From the NCBI GenBank assembly GCA_001414345.1, contig LLCB01000014.1:62001-126000 (forward strand): a stretch of DNA of 64,000 nucleotides, in the 5' to 3' direction. Source of the DNA: Hymenoscyphus infarciens (taxonomy: Eukaryota; Ascomycota; Leotiomycetes; Helotiales; Helotiaceae). Both the position numbers and the translations under genes were made by a program. The notes under the pieces are model-generated. The model had not been told where the DNA came from, searched no databases, and worked only from the letters and a program-made list of their open reading frames with translations. Below, one piece after another: positions 20,901-32,884 of this stretch (within the stretch, counting starts at the first letter, position 1; each line of letters starts with the position of its first letter).

Positions 20901-23705
20901 CTTGGTACCTGAGCTTTCTGGAAGACCTGCTACTCATACATGGAGGTGCAACAACAAGACTCCATGATTTGTAGTACTCTTTTCGAGCCTGGCTTTGGGA
21001 AAAAGTGGAAATTCCTGTCATGGCCAAGTTCAAATGAAGAATTGGAAGTTGTCTAGATTTGAGGAGATTTTACCTTTTATTAATAGGCCAGTTGCGGAAA
21101 ATGAAAAGAGGGTGAAAATAAGGGCTGTTTGATGTTGCTTGCGCCACTTTTTGCTGCTCAAGGGATGTAGGGCAGTTGAGTCTTTGACGAATCTCAGCGA
21201 TGCATCCACCCCAGTTTCGGAGTTTGATCAGCCATTCCCATTGGAACTTTTGTTCCGTTTGAACTTTCGCTCCTTTTGAATTAGGAGGGAACTACTTCTA
21301 AGAGAACTAGGCGAGATCTTGAGCGGTGTCTGTTAATTTCTTTGAACTTCCCCTCATCCCAGCTGGATTTAAACCAACAACCAGTATCGCCAACACCAGC
21401 TTTTTGGTAGTTGGACCAGAGGATCTCAGCAGTCCATATTATACTAGGCAGTTCTTTATCAACTGCGAAACGCCGAAAACTAACATTCTTGGATATAGTG
21501 GCGTCTTGTTGCTCAGAGCCTTGGTAGCAAGAGTCACCACAAGATCCATCCACCCATCCACGGGCAATTACAGCATGATTCTTTACTTTCTTTGTACTGC
21601 TGTGTCTATTGAAGACTTATGAAGTAAGGGAGATAATACATCCATTCCCACTTCATTTCTTAGGCATATAATTCAGTACAACCAGAAAAATATTCCATAC
21701 CACCTTTTATAACGACGCTAACACAGCCAAGATGCCTAGCGATAAAGAAGCTATACATAAGACAGAGCTGAGCAAAAGAAACGGAGAAAGAAACATTGAT
21801 TCGTGATGAACTTGAACCAACGTTTAGTTGGACTGAGTCTTCAGAGCACAAACTTAATGCGTCAACCTTCTTTTCTTTTGGTAGATGTCCACCTGACAAT
21901 TGTGCTTCATATATTTTCGACAAACAGGTCCAACTAAACATTATACGCTAGCAACTCAAGAATGACAACACCCTCTGCACAAAGTTCTATGACTGGACAC
22001 GCATACGTGATTAGGTCGAGTTAGATTTGAACACTTTGCGACAACAACTTCAGTGTTTCAAGGAAAGTAAGCATAAGAAATAAGAACTGCTAAGGACATG
22101 AAGCTTTGAAATGTTGGGGGTTATTTCCATGTGTAGGTGGTGGAGTATTTCTTTGGTAGTCTGTTTTTGTTCTCGCTAACATTGACTGTTTGTCTTTGTT
22201 TTTGACAGAACTTGGAAGTCCTTTATTCATAAGGAGTTTTTGTTCTTTCTATTACAGTGTAAGTCTAATCTGTAAATCAGCTTTCATGTTCATTCATCTC
22301 ATTCATTAATTAGATAGCAATAAACAGCATCTTACGTACATTCACAATCTGCCTTACCCTGCTTGTAGTAAGTTCACAAATATTATCGTGAATTCTATTT
22401 TTATAAAAGCTTGTTGTTGTTGACTCCACAGAACCTTGGAAGAGGTGGTTCCACAGCCCTAGCCACGTGATATGCCTCAAGGATAGCTCAGGTGATGCAG
22501 GAACGAACACAAAAGACAGGGATTAATACAAGGCAGGCGCTGCCTACGTCATTATCGGCCGCTTTCACTCGCCTCCTTTTTTATTTTCCTTACTCACCTG
22601 CCAGGTGCTCCTTCAGACCTTTTTCAGACCTGTCACTCTACTCGGCCAGTCTACAGATTCAGGAAATCATATCAAAGTATAAGTTTAGTTGAATAGCGAG
22701 AACCATAAAATTATATGTAGGCGACAGTTGGCGGTTGAGTGATGCTTTCCTTTTATTATGGTTCATGCGACGTTCCAGAACCCCCCCTGAATGGAAGAAT
22801 GGAAGCGGAAGAGGGAAAACCTTCCATTGCCGACTCCCGACTCCCGACTCCCGAAGTTCCAAGCTGGGAATCTCAATCCTTGATCATTTTTTATAACATT
22901 TATAGCTACAGTACTAACTGGTAATGGCAGAGCTTCCACTTGCTGTCCTGTCGCCGCTCAAGAAAAAGAAAAATCGTTGCTAAATAGTGGACGAGGTTAC
23001 GAATACGCAGAACTTGATTTAGCCAGTTGGCAAACTTGAAGTGTGGTCAAACAGCACCACGGGCAGTCCATTTAAAGCGTCTAGGCCTCGCCTCAGAGCA
23101 TTCACGAGCGTCTCTGCTTCTCACTTGTCGTTGTACAGTACTCGTTTGATAGGTCTCTGAGGATATATCAACATTAAAAACAGCATCTCTGGCATGGCAT
23201 ATTAATTCTCTTTCTCAAAGCCTTGCGATAGCTTCGGATCTTTTAAGATGGGTGGGGAAAAGTAAGATCGGATATCCTGCAGTCCCCACCAAACAAACCT
23301 GTTAGACACCCTACCACCAACGTGAATCTAAAAGCAAAAAGGGCACCCAAAGGATCGACTGATTCTGTAGAAACTTACTCTCATCCAATTCACTCTTTCA
23401 CTCTCTTTCATTCTTCGCTTCTTACTTTACCTTGATACGCAACCAAATTGGGTTTGTCTTGTCCTTTCATCATATGGCCTTGCCACTGATTGAAGGTTGG
23501 GGTCTCCTGACATACGTCATTTTCGGATCATGAACCTTCACCCCCAAAGCCGACCCATCACTCAAAATCAACAGACTACCACACCAACAACAGAAGACTG
23601 AACCGATCACAAACCGAACCCAGGACCGCTGATATTGCAACCATACTCTCCTATCCTCCATCATTAGTCTGGGGTCTGATACGGGGCTGGGGGGATTCTA
23701 GAGGC
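17991..23705. other. 5.7-kb gene-free region upstream of the histidine kinase
   Basis: No gene is supported. Moderately AT-rich sequence with scattered short frames, perhaps relics (for example plus-strand frames at 18067-18294 and 18321-18521). A pyrimidine-rich tract lies at 20630-20700 and a tandem GACTCCC repeat at 22831-22851. The last 500 bp (about 23200-23705) are pyrimidine-rich with long AC/CT stretches, and are the likely promoter and leader of the histidine kinase gene. Confidence 0.5.
22831..22851 (+). repeat. GACTCCC short tandem repeat
   Basis: Three consecutive copies of the 7-mer GACTCCC (or CGACTCC) in an otherwise non-repetitive stretch. It is too short to suggest a function. 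Confidence 0.6.
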
Positions 23706-26700
23706 ATGCCGCCACCAAAATCGACTTTGGACAAACAATCCTCAACTCATCGACGCCCTGGCAGTTCTCGTAGATCCAGCAGCGAAAAAACAACACCGAA
23801 AACCAAAGATGGCATGAGACCTTCCTCTTCCACCGGTAGATCCAAGAACTCGATGCCCGAATCACCGTCGAAGGGCGACCCGGCGCCCTTAGGTCTCGAG
23901 AGGCCTCCCCAGGATTCGAAGGAGAGGAATGATAGTGATCTCGAACAGAGAGGAGAAAGGAGCACCATGGAATCGATCACGTCAAACGATCGCGCCGACC
24001 GGTTCAATTCGACAGCGTTAGAAGAGACTGGCGAGGGGCGACCGGAGAGAAATACCAGAGGCGCAGAGTCGAAAGACGGTTCGGCCGATGAGCTGGAGCG
24101 TTTACGAGCAGCTGTGAATGCGCAGATACACTTTTCCCAGCAGAGGGAGAAGACAACGCGGAGACCCGGGTTACGCGAGGATGGGAAAGCGCCGACGGGT
24201 GGAAAGTCTCGCGTTTCGCCCATCCACGAAGAAGTAGTCTCGCCTTCGTTGGAAGATGCTTTCGCTAGTCCTCTCGTCCCAGGCCAAGAAACGACTTCGA
24301 CTGAATCCGCAGCGACTTTACGTGGAGGAATTACGCCTGGTCTCTCGAGTATACGGACACCTTCATACCCATTTCCACCAATGAAGCGAAATACCAGCTA
24401 CAGCACTAGTTATAGCAGCCATAGGCCCTTCACGGCATTGTCCCCGACCGTCAATCCAGCCAACTACTCCGGTGGTAATTTTGAGGGAACTCCTCTCGAT
24501 CGAGTGCAGTCTGGATCCGTGACTCCAGCTTCAACTTTGAACTTTCAGCCACGCGGGACATCTCAACAACAGGAGGATCTCAACTATGAGACTCCAAATT
24601 TGTATGATTTAAGTTTGATGCTCATGTCAGAACCAGGCTTGGACTCGTGGTGGACAACAGTCTCTCAAATTATGAAAGATTTATACAAAGCTGATCGCGT
24701 GACATTGACCATACCAGCAGATCCAACCGATGTGGAGAATGTACCATGGGCACAAAAAGCTACCTTCAACACCACAGACGAAGACGAATTAAGCTTGACA
24801 TATCTTCCACGAGGAAGTAGTCTGCACCCCAGCACCACGAATGAGCCTTCCAACAACGAAGAGGACTCGCCATTATCACCATGGCAGCCTCCCATCTCAG
24901 CACGACCGGGCCTTGAAAGCAGGCACTCCTTTACCGCGTACGAAGATACGAAACGCGAATCTCCTGCAATCCTCGACCCAGTTAGGCCTACAGCTGGTCG
25001 TCCAACGATGATGAACAGAGCGCAAAGTTATGTCACCTTTCGCTCTAATAAATCACCACGCACCGCAACCCTGCAGCAAGCAGAACTTAGTTTGCAATCT
25101 CTTCAACACAACATGGACTTTGAGGAGGCCAAATCTCCTGTCAGCTGGGAAAATGTTGGAGACGCGAACCCAGACGTCCGAGGACGCGTATTTCCCGTGT
25201 TGCAAGCTTTGGACTTCGAGGCCGACCCATTGATAGACAACACTGGAGTCATGAGAGTTTTGGATCGCGAAAAAGTCGTGGTACTAACACGAGACTATCC
25301 CTATACAGATAAAGCGGAGCAAACAGACGAGCGGAGTAATGGTAGCGGAAGTAAAACCTCGCAACGTAGCGCTAAAAGAGAGTCGCCAACTGAGAAAGGG
25401 AAGAAAGGCAAAACTCTGGATCTCAGCTCACGAATACAATCCTTCCTAGGCAGCAAGAGCAAACATATCCGGCAATCAAGTCGCGAGCCCACGTCTGCCA
25501 TCAAATACGACGAGTACGAGCAAGGACCCGCTTCGCCCTGGTCCCAATCACCGGCACCATCACCTGCTGTTCGCAACGAGACTGAGGAAAATCCATTTTT
25601 TGCCGAAGTGAGCTTCGATCCAAACCAAGCACCGAAAGACTACTCTCAATCTTCACAAGTTGAGGCTATTGGCGTCGATAGGTCATGCACTGTATTGCAC
25701 GTTCCCTTGATGCACCCTTTGCTCTCCAAGGCCGTTCATGCATTCCGTCTAGACACGGCAGCTCTGGAATCCAAAGTCGACAGACGTGGCTCCAAGACTA
25801 CCAAGCCGAAAGAAGTCGAAACGGTGAATGAGAGGCGTACTCCCGTTGCTATTCTCTCACTTCTGAGCCCGGTTATTCCATATCCGTCGAATCTCCGTAA
25901 TTCACTGGGATATCTGGCACCGCACTTGGCATCTTCATACTCTCTGTGCCGACATCACTCTAACCTACAAACGGAGATCGCTGGCTTGTCTAGGAAAGGC
26001 CCACGGCAAGCTGGATTTGGCGCTGTTGTGCCCACTGACCGGAACCTGCTTGAACCACAATCTTCCTCGTCTCTCGAGGATATAGGCGCCCAGAGATCAA
26101 GTGGGGGTAGTATTACGAGCCCGAGTGAATACTCTGGAGTATCAAGGAGTACTGCTGGTTCCCCAGCTGTTACCCCTGGCTGGGACCCGAGCAATGTCGG
26201 GTTGAGTCGAGACAAACGATTCGGTGGAGGTAGTCCTGGCTATCCAGGAGCAGGTGGTGAGAGCTACTTCGCTCCACGGGCGAGACCATCGCTGGTACGG
26301 CTGGAAACGGGTTCTGCTAGCCATGTTGCTGGGGCTCGACGTTCATCCAAGGATTCTTCGCCGATTGAAGCAAGATCACACCACGCCACTCGAAATTCCG
26401 GAGACAGGCGATATCTATCCGAAGCACTAGATATCGATTTCCATGGCGATTCTAGTGGAGTCAAACATGAGAATGATGATCATAAATCTGATGCATCCAC
26501 AACAAAGAATAATGATCGCTCCAGCCGAGATCTGTCTTCGAACACCGCTGAAGGGAGAGATCCAAGCCCACCTCGTCAACAGCATGATACCACTCTTTCA
26601 CCCAGACGCCAGGCAATGCTTACCGCTTCCCATAGAGGGACCTCTAGAGAGCGCGTGCATACTCAGCTTCATTCATATGGAGCAGATTTTAGCGCCACCT

Positions 26701-29700
26701 TTCAGTCCATACCTCCGACGTCTGGCACACTTACGCGGTCGTCCACTGGAAACTGGGCACCTCCTTCGCGTGCTGGGACAATTCCTCTGCCAATGGAAAT
26801 GCCACCGCCTTCTGATAGAGTAAAGGGCTTGATGCTTGACTCACTCCCTGCTCACGTTTTTGTAGCTATGCCACCATCGGGTGAAATAGTGTGGGTTAAC
26901 AACAGATACTTGACTTACCGAGGCCAGACTGTGCAGGATCTATACCAAGATCCCTGGGCAAGTATCCACCCCGAAGAGCGTGAAGAATATCTCAAAGCCT
27001 GGGGTCATGCCATTCGATCCGGCGAACAATTCTCCAAACAAGTTCGAATCAGAAGATTTGACGGGAATTATCGCTGGTTCTACACTCGAGCTGTTGGTCA
27101 CCGTGATCACCGAGGTGTAATCGTTCAATGGTATGGTACGCACATGGACATTCATGAGCAGCATTTGGCCGAAGTCAAAGCAGCTCGTCAAGAAGAAATT
27201 GAAGCCTCTGAAGCCAAGCATCGACAACTCGCAAATTTGATTCCTCAAATCACATTTGCTGCCACAGAGGATGATGGAATTACCTTCGCCAACGAGCAGT
27301 GGCTATCGTATACTGGCCAAAGCTTTGAAGATGCCCTGGGACTTGGTTTCATGGACTGCATCCATCCGGAAGATCTTGCTAAATGCCACGTTCCTCATCA
27401 GGCGCCTAATCCGACGCACTACAAAGCACGGACCAAGAAGCCACACGAACCAACTCGAATGCTGTCTGATACCTCATCTAATGAAAAGGGATCCTCTAAA
27501 TCCTCGAGGTCCTCGATGCCTTCAGAGACACCGTCTGAGACGACGGTCAAGGGAGTACATCAATCACTCTCACGAAACAATAGCTCCAGTAGCGAGTCTA
27601 TGTACGAGTTCCCTGTTTCTGAATTATCAGAGTTGGCGAAAGCAGGTGTTATCAAAGTAACTTCGGATAGTGATGGGAGACAATCTTATGAGGCCGAGGT
27701 TCGACTGAGATCAAAGAGTGGAGCTTATCGTTGGCACCTTGTTCGCTGTGTCGAAGTTGAGAATATCGCTCTTGGTAGTGGGGATGGCTCGTGGTTTGGA
27801 GCATGCACTGACATCCACGACCATAAACTCCTAGAGAAGACATTGAAAGAAACCATGGATGTCAAAACACGATTCTTGAGCAATATGTCGCACGAAATTC
27901 GAACACCTCTTATCGGCATTTCTGGGATGGTCAATTTTCTTCAAGACACACCTCTCACTGATGAGCAAGCAGATTACTCAAATACCATCAAGTCTAGTGC
28001 AGACAGTCTTCTTAACATCATCAACGACATTTTGGATCTTTCCAAGGTGGATGCAGGAATGATGAAACTTTCTCATCAATGGTTTCATACACGTTCACTA
28101 GTTGAGGAAGTCAATGAGATTCTCTGCTCGTTGGCCATCACGAAGAGAATTGAGCTGAATTATGTTGTTGACGCCGATGTTCCAGAGATGGTCAAGGGTG
28201 ACAAATTCCGCATTAGACAAGTCCTTCTGAATATTGTCGGCAATGCAATCAAGTTCACCACTGTTGGCGAGGTTTTCAGTCGCTGTAGACTAGTGAAAGA
28301 CGCTTCTGTTGGAGAGAACGAAGTCATTCTAGAACACGAAATCATTGACACTGGAAGCGGCTTTACCCAAGAAGAGGCCGAGATGATATTCAAACCATTT
28401 AGCCAGATCGATGGGAGCAGCACACGGACGCACGGCGGGACTGGCCTCGGTTTGGTAATCTCAAGACAATTGGTTGAGCTTCATGGAGGCAAGATGGAAG
28501 GAAGTGCTATTCCCGGAAAGGGATCTACTTTCACATTCACAGCCAAATTTGCTTTACCAACGAATGAGGATCACCCTAATATGCCTGCGCCTACACCTCA
28601 ACCTAGGGAGATATACAAAGGCGTCTCTGGCTCTTCCACGGGCTCCTCGCTCTCCGAAGCTAAGCTTTCTCGCATCCCTAGCCATGAGGGCTACAAGCCG
28701 ACAGTCACCAGTCAGCTTGTCCAATCTCCACAGGTAGTGACTCCAAAAACCGAATCGAGTACTGATTCTCCCGTCCTTTCATCAGGTAGCTCGGTTCCAT
28801 CAATCCATTCAGTACGCTCGCATGCAACCCAGAGAACATCGAGCTCGTCTATGGGCCAAAATATTGCACACTTCAGCCGAGCAGCGATATCTGGTTCTCC
28901 GGACCCTAAGCAAATGAATCTCGCTCTCCCAAAGAAGCAAGGTTCGGCGTCCGGATCTGTGACCTCGCAACTAGGTGGTGATACGGAATCTGCAAGTGGC
29001 CTCGCATCTCCGGCGTTGAAGAATTTCCGGCCGCCAATGTATTCGATTTTAATCATCTGCCCTCAAACCCATAGTCGCGAAGCCACCACGCAGCATATTG
29101 AGATGACATTGCCAAAGGATGTGCCACATCAGATCACTGCCTTAGCAAGCGTCGAAGAAGCTCAAGAGATGATAAGCGGAGAAGACCCAGTGTTATTTAC
29201 CCATATCGTTCTGAATCTTGGTTCAAAAGAGGAAGTGGTTGCACTAATTGATCAAATCAACGGGTCAATATCATTACCAAGCACCGCCATTGTCGTGCTT
29301 TCTGACCCTGTCCAACGACAAGAAATCATCAAGATGGCAAAAGATTATGATTTCGATCAACTCGCGCAAGATCACAGTGTGACTTTCGTTTTCAAGCCAG
29401 TGAAACCGTCTCGTTTCGCTGTTATATTTGACCCAGAAAAGGAACGGGATCTCAGCACTGATCGCAATCGCTCATCTGCCCAACAACAAGTTGCGGATCA
29501 GAAGCAGAGCTATGTTGATGTCACAAAGCGTCTCGGCAATAGGGGATTGAAGGTACTGTTGGTGGAGGACAATCTCGTCAACCAAAAGGTGCTGCTGAAA
29601 TTCTTGAGCAAGGTGGGTATCGCTGTAGAACTCGCTCTCGATGGCGTGGAATGCACAAAGAAAGTCTTTGCCCACGACCACTCCTTCTATTCCTTGATTC

Positions 29701-29988
29701 TCGTAAGTTTACAATTCTACCCTGCTTTATTACTCCCCTTGCTGATTGATTTTGCAGTGCGATCTTCACATGCCTAACAAAGATGGCTACGAAACATGTC
29801 GCGAGATCCGACAATGGGAGGCGAAGGAAAGACACCCACGCATGCCAATCATCGCCCTCTCCGCGAACGTCATGGCCGATGTGATGGAGAAATGTGTGGC
29901 GGCTGGATTCAACGACTACGTCACCAAACCAGTTGATTTCAAAGCTTTGAGTGCTACGATGGGCGACCTCCTTGAACTAAGCGAGTAA
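23706..29988 (+). CDS. hybrid histidine kinase, GAF-like/PAS/PAS/HisKA/HATPase/REC
   Basis: Two exons (23706-29702, 29758-29988) encode 2,075 residues. Hybrid kinases phosphorylate their own histidine, pass the phosphate to a receiver aspartate and then, via an HPt protein, to response regulators that commonly drive fungal stress MAPK pathways. Residues 1-290 are disordered. GAF-like blocks appear at about 297-360 and 650-770, split by Ser-rich inserts. PAS 1 is at about 1038-1160. PAS 2 is at 1172-1385 and holds an ~85-residue Ser/Thr-rich insert. HisKA has the H-box FLSNMSHEIRTPL with H1396. The ATPase has N1513 in the N-box, D1548 in DTGSGF, and GTGLGL near 1580. The receiver has E1954/D1955, phosphoacceptor D2001 in CDLHMP, and K2056. 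All catalytic residues are present. There is no membrane segment, so it is a cytosolic sensor. I do not commit to a fungal HHK class. Confidence 0.95.
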
Positions 29989-30984
29989 AGAGCGGGTGAC
30001 TTGGGTTGTTGATGATTGCATAGCGATGCAGGATTTGGCTTCGCTTTATTCTCTGTGTGTATCTGGTTAGTGAACGAACAAACCATTTTTCGATTCCTTC
30101 TGTTGTAATGGGGGAAAGTGGAATTTGGGTGGTTGATAGGGTTGTATTTTGCATTTTCTGCTTCTCTTCTTTACACTTTCGAGAATCTTTTCTGCATGGA
30201 ATGAGATATGGTGATGCACTTTTTTGGAACGTTTTTCTTTCTTGCCGTAGTTTTTTGAGCGAATGGCTGGATTTTTTGTTGTTGCGGCGGCTGCAGTGGT
30301 TTGTTGCAGTGGATGGTGATGTGAAAGGGTGGGGGGAACCATTCCTATAATTACTTTTGATGGAAACGGGTTGGAGATTTTCATGAATGATGCAGTTGTT
30401 GTTGTTGTTGTTGCATAGCGCAGGACTAGTTTTCTCTTCTCTTCTCTTTCCTTTTTCGATTTCACTTCCGGGCGTTCTTAGGGCGTTGAAGGCATACCTC
30501 TTCTTGTTTTGCTTTGGTCTTTTGAGGTAGGGAGGATGGGAAAGTGTGCTTATTTGTAAAAGGGCATAGAAGGGTTGAGGGGTGGCTTGGGATGGTGGTG
30601 TATTTTACAAAGGGGAGCAGAGGATGAATAGATGTGGTAATGGATGATAATCATAAGATTTGATCATGTCTTTTTGTGTTGGTCTTAGTGTGGTTGTGAT
30701 ACCTTTCCGTACGCTCCTTCAATTTTCGATTGAGATTTTTGTGGAGGATGGGGAGCTAGTGAGCTTTGTCCCCGTCACCCTGACGCCCCCACCAAATGAC
30801 CCAAGAGTATGCCCGGAAAAGATCAGAAACATCAACAAAAAATCTACAACGGCTCCTTGGTAGCTAGTTCATATCAGAACGAAGTTTCATCGAGTTCAAT
30901 TTCCAGGTCTTAGTATAGTCCTCATGGCAGGTTGCCCTGGGGAGAATCAAATGCCAGCAAGCCTAGATAGATACTAATCAAGCT
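29989..30984. other. histidine kinase 3' flank
   Basis: This stretch holds the 3' end of the kinase transcript and T-rich intergenic sequence. A GTT triplet run lies at 30394-30412. No gene is supported. The GAGTAAGC-type motif begins again at about 30985. Confidence 0.5.
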
Positions 30985-31084
30985 GGATGACAGTCGAGTG
31001 ATGCGAAGGGAGTCGCGAATAAGCTAAAAGGGATTACCAGTAAGCCAACGAAAATCGAGTAACCCGGTGGAACATTAGGGGGTC
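30985..31084 (+). repeat. GAGTAAGC-type motif patch, left part
   Basis: Variants such as CGAATAAGCTAA, CAGTAAGCCAA and CGAGTAACCC recur here with short spacers, in the same orientation as the array at 13.9-14.65 kb. The patch continues at 32242 once the nested transposons are removed. Confidence 0.55.
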
Positions 31085-31138
31085 GAAAAGAGGGGTACGC
31101 TTATTTGGGTCCCCAGTGGCATAAAAGTGAGGGACGCA

Positions 31139-31234
31139 TACTATCTCCCCCCCTGAATAAAATGTAGAGTGCACAGACATTTAGTTTGGCACAGCGGCCG
31201 TGCGCTTACATTTTATTTAGGGGGGGGGATAGTA
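31139..31234. mobile_element. 92-bp mini-MITE inside element A, TA duplication
   Basis: Element C (31141-31232) interrupts element A between GGGACGCA and AGTGCGGCTGG; element B carries the same sequence uninterrupted. Its ends are ~26-bp inverted repeats with two mismatches, both transitions, opening CTATCTCCCCCCCTGAATAA (left) and CTATCCCCCCCCCTAAATAA (right, read inward). TA flanks both sides (31139-31140, 31233-31234), the target duplication of Tc1/mariner/pogo (Fot1-type) elements, which are common in ascomycetes. At 92 bp it is far too small to encode a transposase. Confidence 0.85.
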
Positions 31235-31677
31235 AGTGCGGCTGGCAGAGTAGTCTATTCCTAATCTAGCTAGCTTAGGCTCACTCGCTTAACGGCCGGG
31301 CGTTATCGCACCACAAGCAGACCACACCATAGTACACATGACTAATATATTGCGTTTAATTATAAACATTATTAATAAGGGGCTAAAAGACTACCTAATC
31401 AGCTAAAGTAAGAGAGAAAGGTATAAATAGTAAGGGTCAAAGTTTAGGGGTGTCACGTGTTAGCGTCTATAGGTGGTCGGTCCTTAGAGTTAAAAAAAAG
31501 TGCCTTATAATAAGGTAGTAGAAGTGTAAGCAGTTAAATACCCTAATTAGGAATAGCGGTGAGAGCAGTGCGGGTCGGTCGGACTTTGACTCCGACGCAG
31601 CTGGGGCCTAGTACTAATTAGGCATAGTGTAGGTGTAGATGCGTCGTTGTGCACGTTGAGAAGTTATGCCACTGGGG

Positions 31678-32223
31678 ACCCAAATGGGTACGCTTATTTG
31701 GGTCCCCAGTGGCATAAAAGTGAGGGATGCATAAGTGCGGCTGGCAGAGTAGTCTATTCCTAATCTAGCTAGCTTAGGCTCACTCGCTTAACGGCCGGGC
31801 GTTGTCGTACCACAAGCAGACCACACCCTAGTACACGTAACTAATATATTACTTTTGATTATAAACATTATTAATAAGGGGCTAAAATACTACCTAATCA
31901 GCTAAAGTAAGAGAGAAAGGTATCTAAAGAGTAAATAGTAAGGGTCGAAGTTTAGGGGTGTCACGTGTTAGCGTCTATAGGTGGTCGGTCCTTAGAGTTA
32001 AAAAAAAGTCGAAAAGTGACTTATAATAGGTAAGGTAGTAGAAGTATAAGCAGTTAAATACCCTAATTAGGAATAGCGGTGAGAGCAGTGCGGGTCGGTT
32101 AGACTTTAACTCCGACGCCGCTGGGGCCTAGTACTGATTAGGCATAGTGTAGGTGTAGAGGCGTCGTTGTGCACGTTGAGAAGTTATGCCACTGGGGACC
32201 CAAATAAGCGTACCCACCCAAAT
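31678..32223. mobile_element. inner MITE (element B), full copy, ACCCAAAT duplication
   Basis: Element B (31686-32215, 530 bp) is a second copy of element A's family, in the same orientation and with the same perfect 32-bp terminal repeats. It landed in A's right terminal repeat, and the 8-bp target ACCCAAAT is duplicated at 31678-31685 and 32216-32223. Compared with A it has about 20 bp more internal sequence (for example around 31924-31937 and 32008-32030) and lacks element C. Most single-base differences between A and B are transitions. Confidence 0.9.
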
Positions 32224-32241
32224 AAGCGTACCCGAAAAGAG

Positions 32242-32345
32242 TGTCGCGGGTAAGCTAAACAGTTTACCGAGTAAGCTAACACACAACGGGTAAGCTAGAC
32301 TTCACATTGGGGGCTAAAGAGTGGTCACGAGTATGCCTGTGTAGA
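32242..32345 (+). repeat. GAGTAAGC-type motif patch, right part
   Basis: Directly after element A's right duplication come CGGGTAAGCTAA, CGAGTAAGCTAA and CGGGTAAGCTAG, with short spacers and the same orientation as the other arrays. This is the continuation of the patch at 30985-31084 that the transposons split. Confidence 0.6.
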
Positions 32346-32884
32346 AAGGCCTGGTTTCACGAAAGTTATTTGAATTAAGTTCGTATAATTTTATGAATCA
32401 AGTATACTTACGCTGAAACCTAGAAGAAAGATGCACTCGGGATGGACGTGTGCTTAGTTAATAGCATAGCTCACGTTGTTCCACCAATTTTAGAACCATT
32501 GAAAGCTTCAGAAAATATTCGACAGCTTCAATTGCCTATTAAAGTGAGAGTTATTTCCTATCGCTCTTATCCATTGAGCTGGAGCTTCCCGTGAACTTTC
32601 CCCGCATCCTCGGACTTTTATCCCAACTAAGCAATGACCTAGGAACCGCCCAACATACGTTGTACGCCACATTCACGTTGACCCACCCCCATCAACAGCT
32701 CTCTGACTCTTCCCTTCTCCTCCATTCAACCTGGCTTCCCAAACGCAAACACAATCGAGGAGCCGCTCGAAATCCAGAATCCGTCGTGAAAACAGGAAGA
32801 AGAAGGAATAGGCGTATTTGTATGCCAACTTTGTGATTCCGCTGGCTGGTATTCCTTACAACGATTGCGACGAGGATTTTTGAT
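32346..32884. other. promoter side of the M13 peptidase gene
   Basis: The sequence becomes GC-balanced after about 32580 and is C-rich on the plus strand up to the start codon, as expected for a fungal promoter and leader. An upstream frame at 32591-32836 on the same strand could be a long upstream ORF, but I see no support for its translation. Confidence 0.45.

Larger units (their letters stand above)
31085..32241. mobile_element. outer MITE (element A) with GAAAAGAG duplication
   Basis: Element A spans 31093-31685 plus 32224-32233, because element B is inserted in its right terminal repeat. Its ends are perfect 32-bp inverted repeats opening GGGTACGCTTATTTGGGTCC read inward. The 8-bp sequence GAAAAGAG flanks it at 31085-31092 and 32234-32241. 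Without its two insertions it is about 510 bp. It has no coding capacity, so an autonomous relative elsewhere must have moved it. An 8-bp duplication is typical of hAT elements and is also seen in P, Merlin and some Mutator-like elements. The terminal GGG does not fit the usual hAT CA(A/G)NG start, so the superfamily is open. Confidence 0.9.

Noticed and set aside
32591..32836. Upstream ORF before the M13 peptidase
   Set aside because: It lies in the likely leader region, has no domain, and its composition is that of the C-rich promoter.
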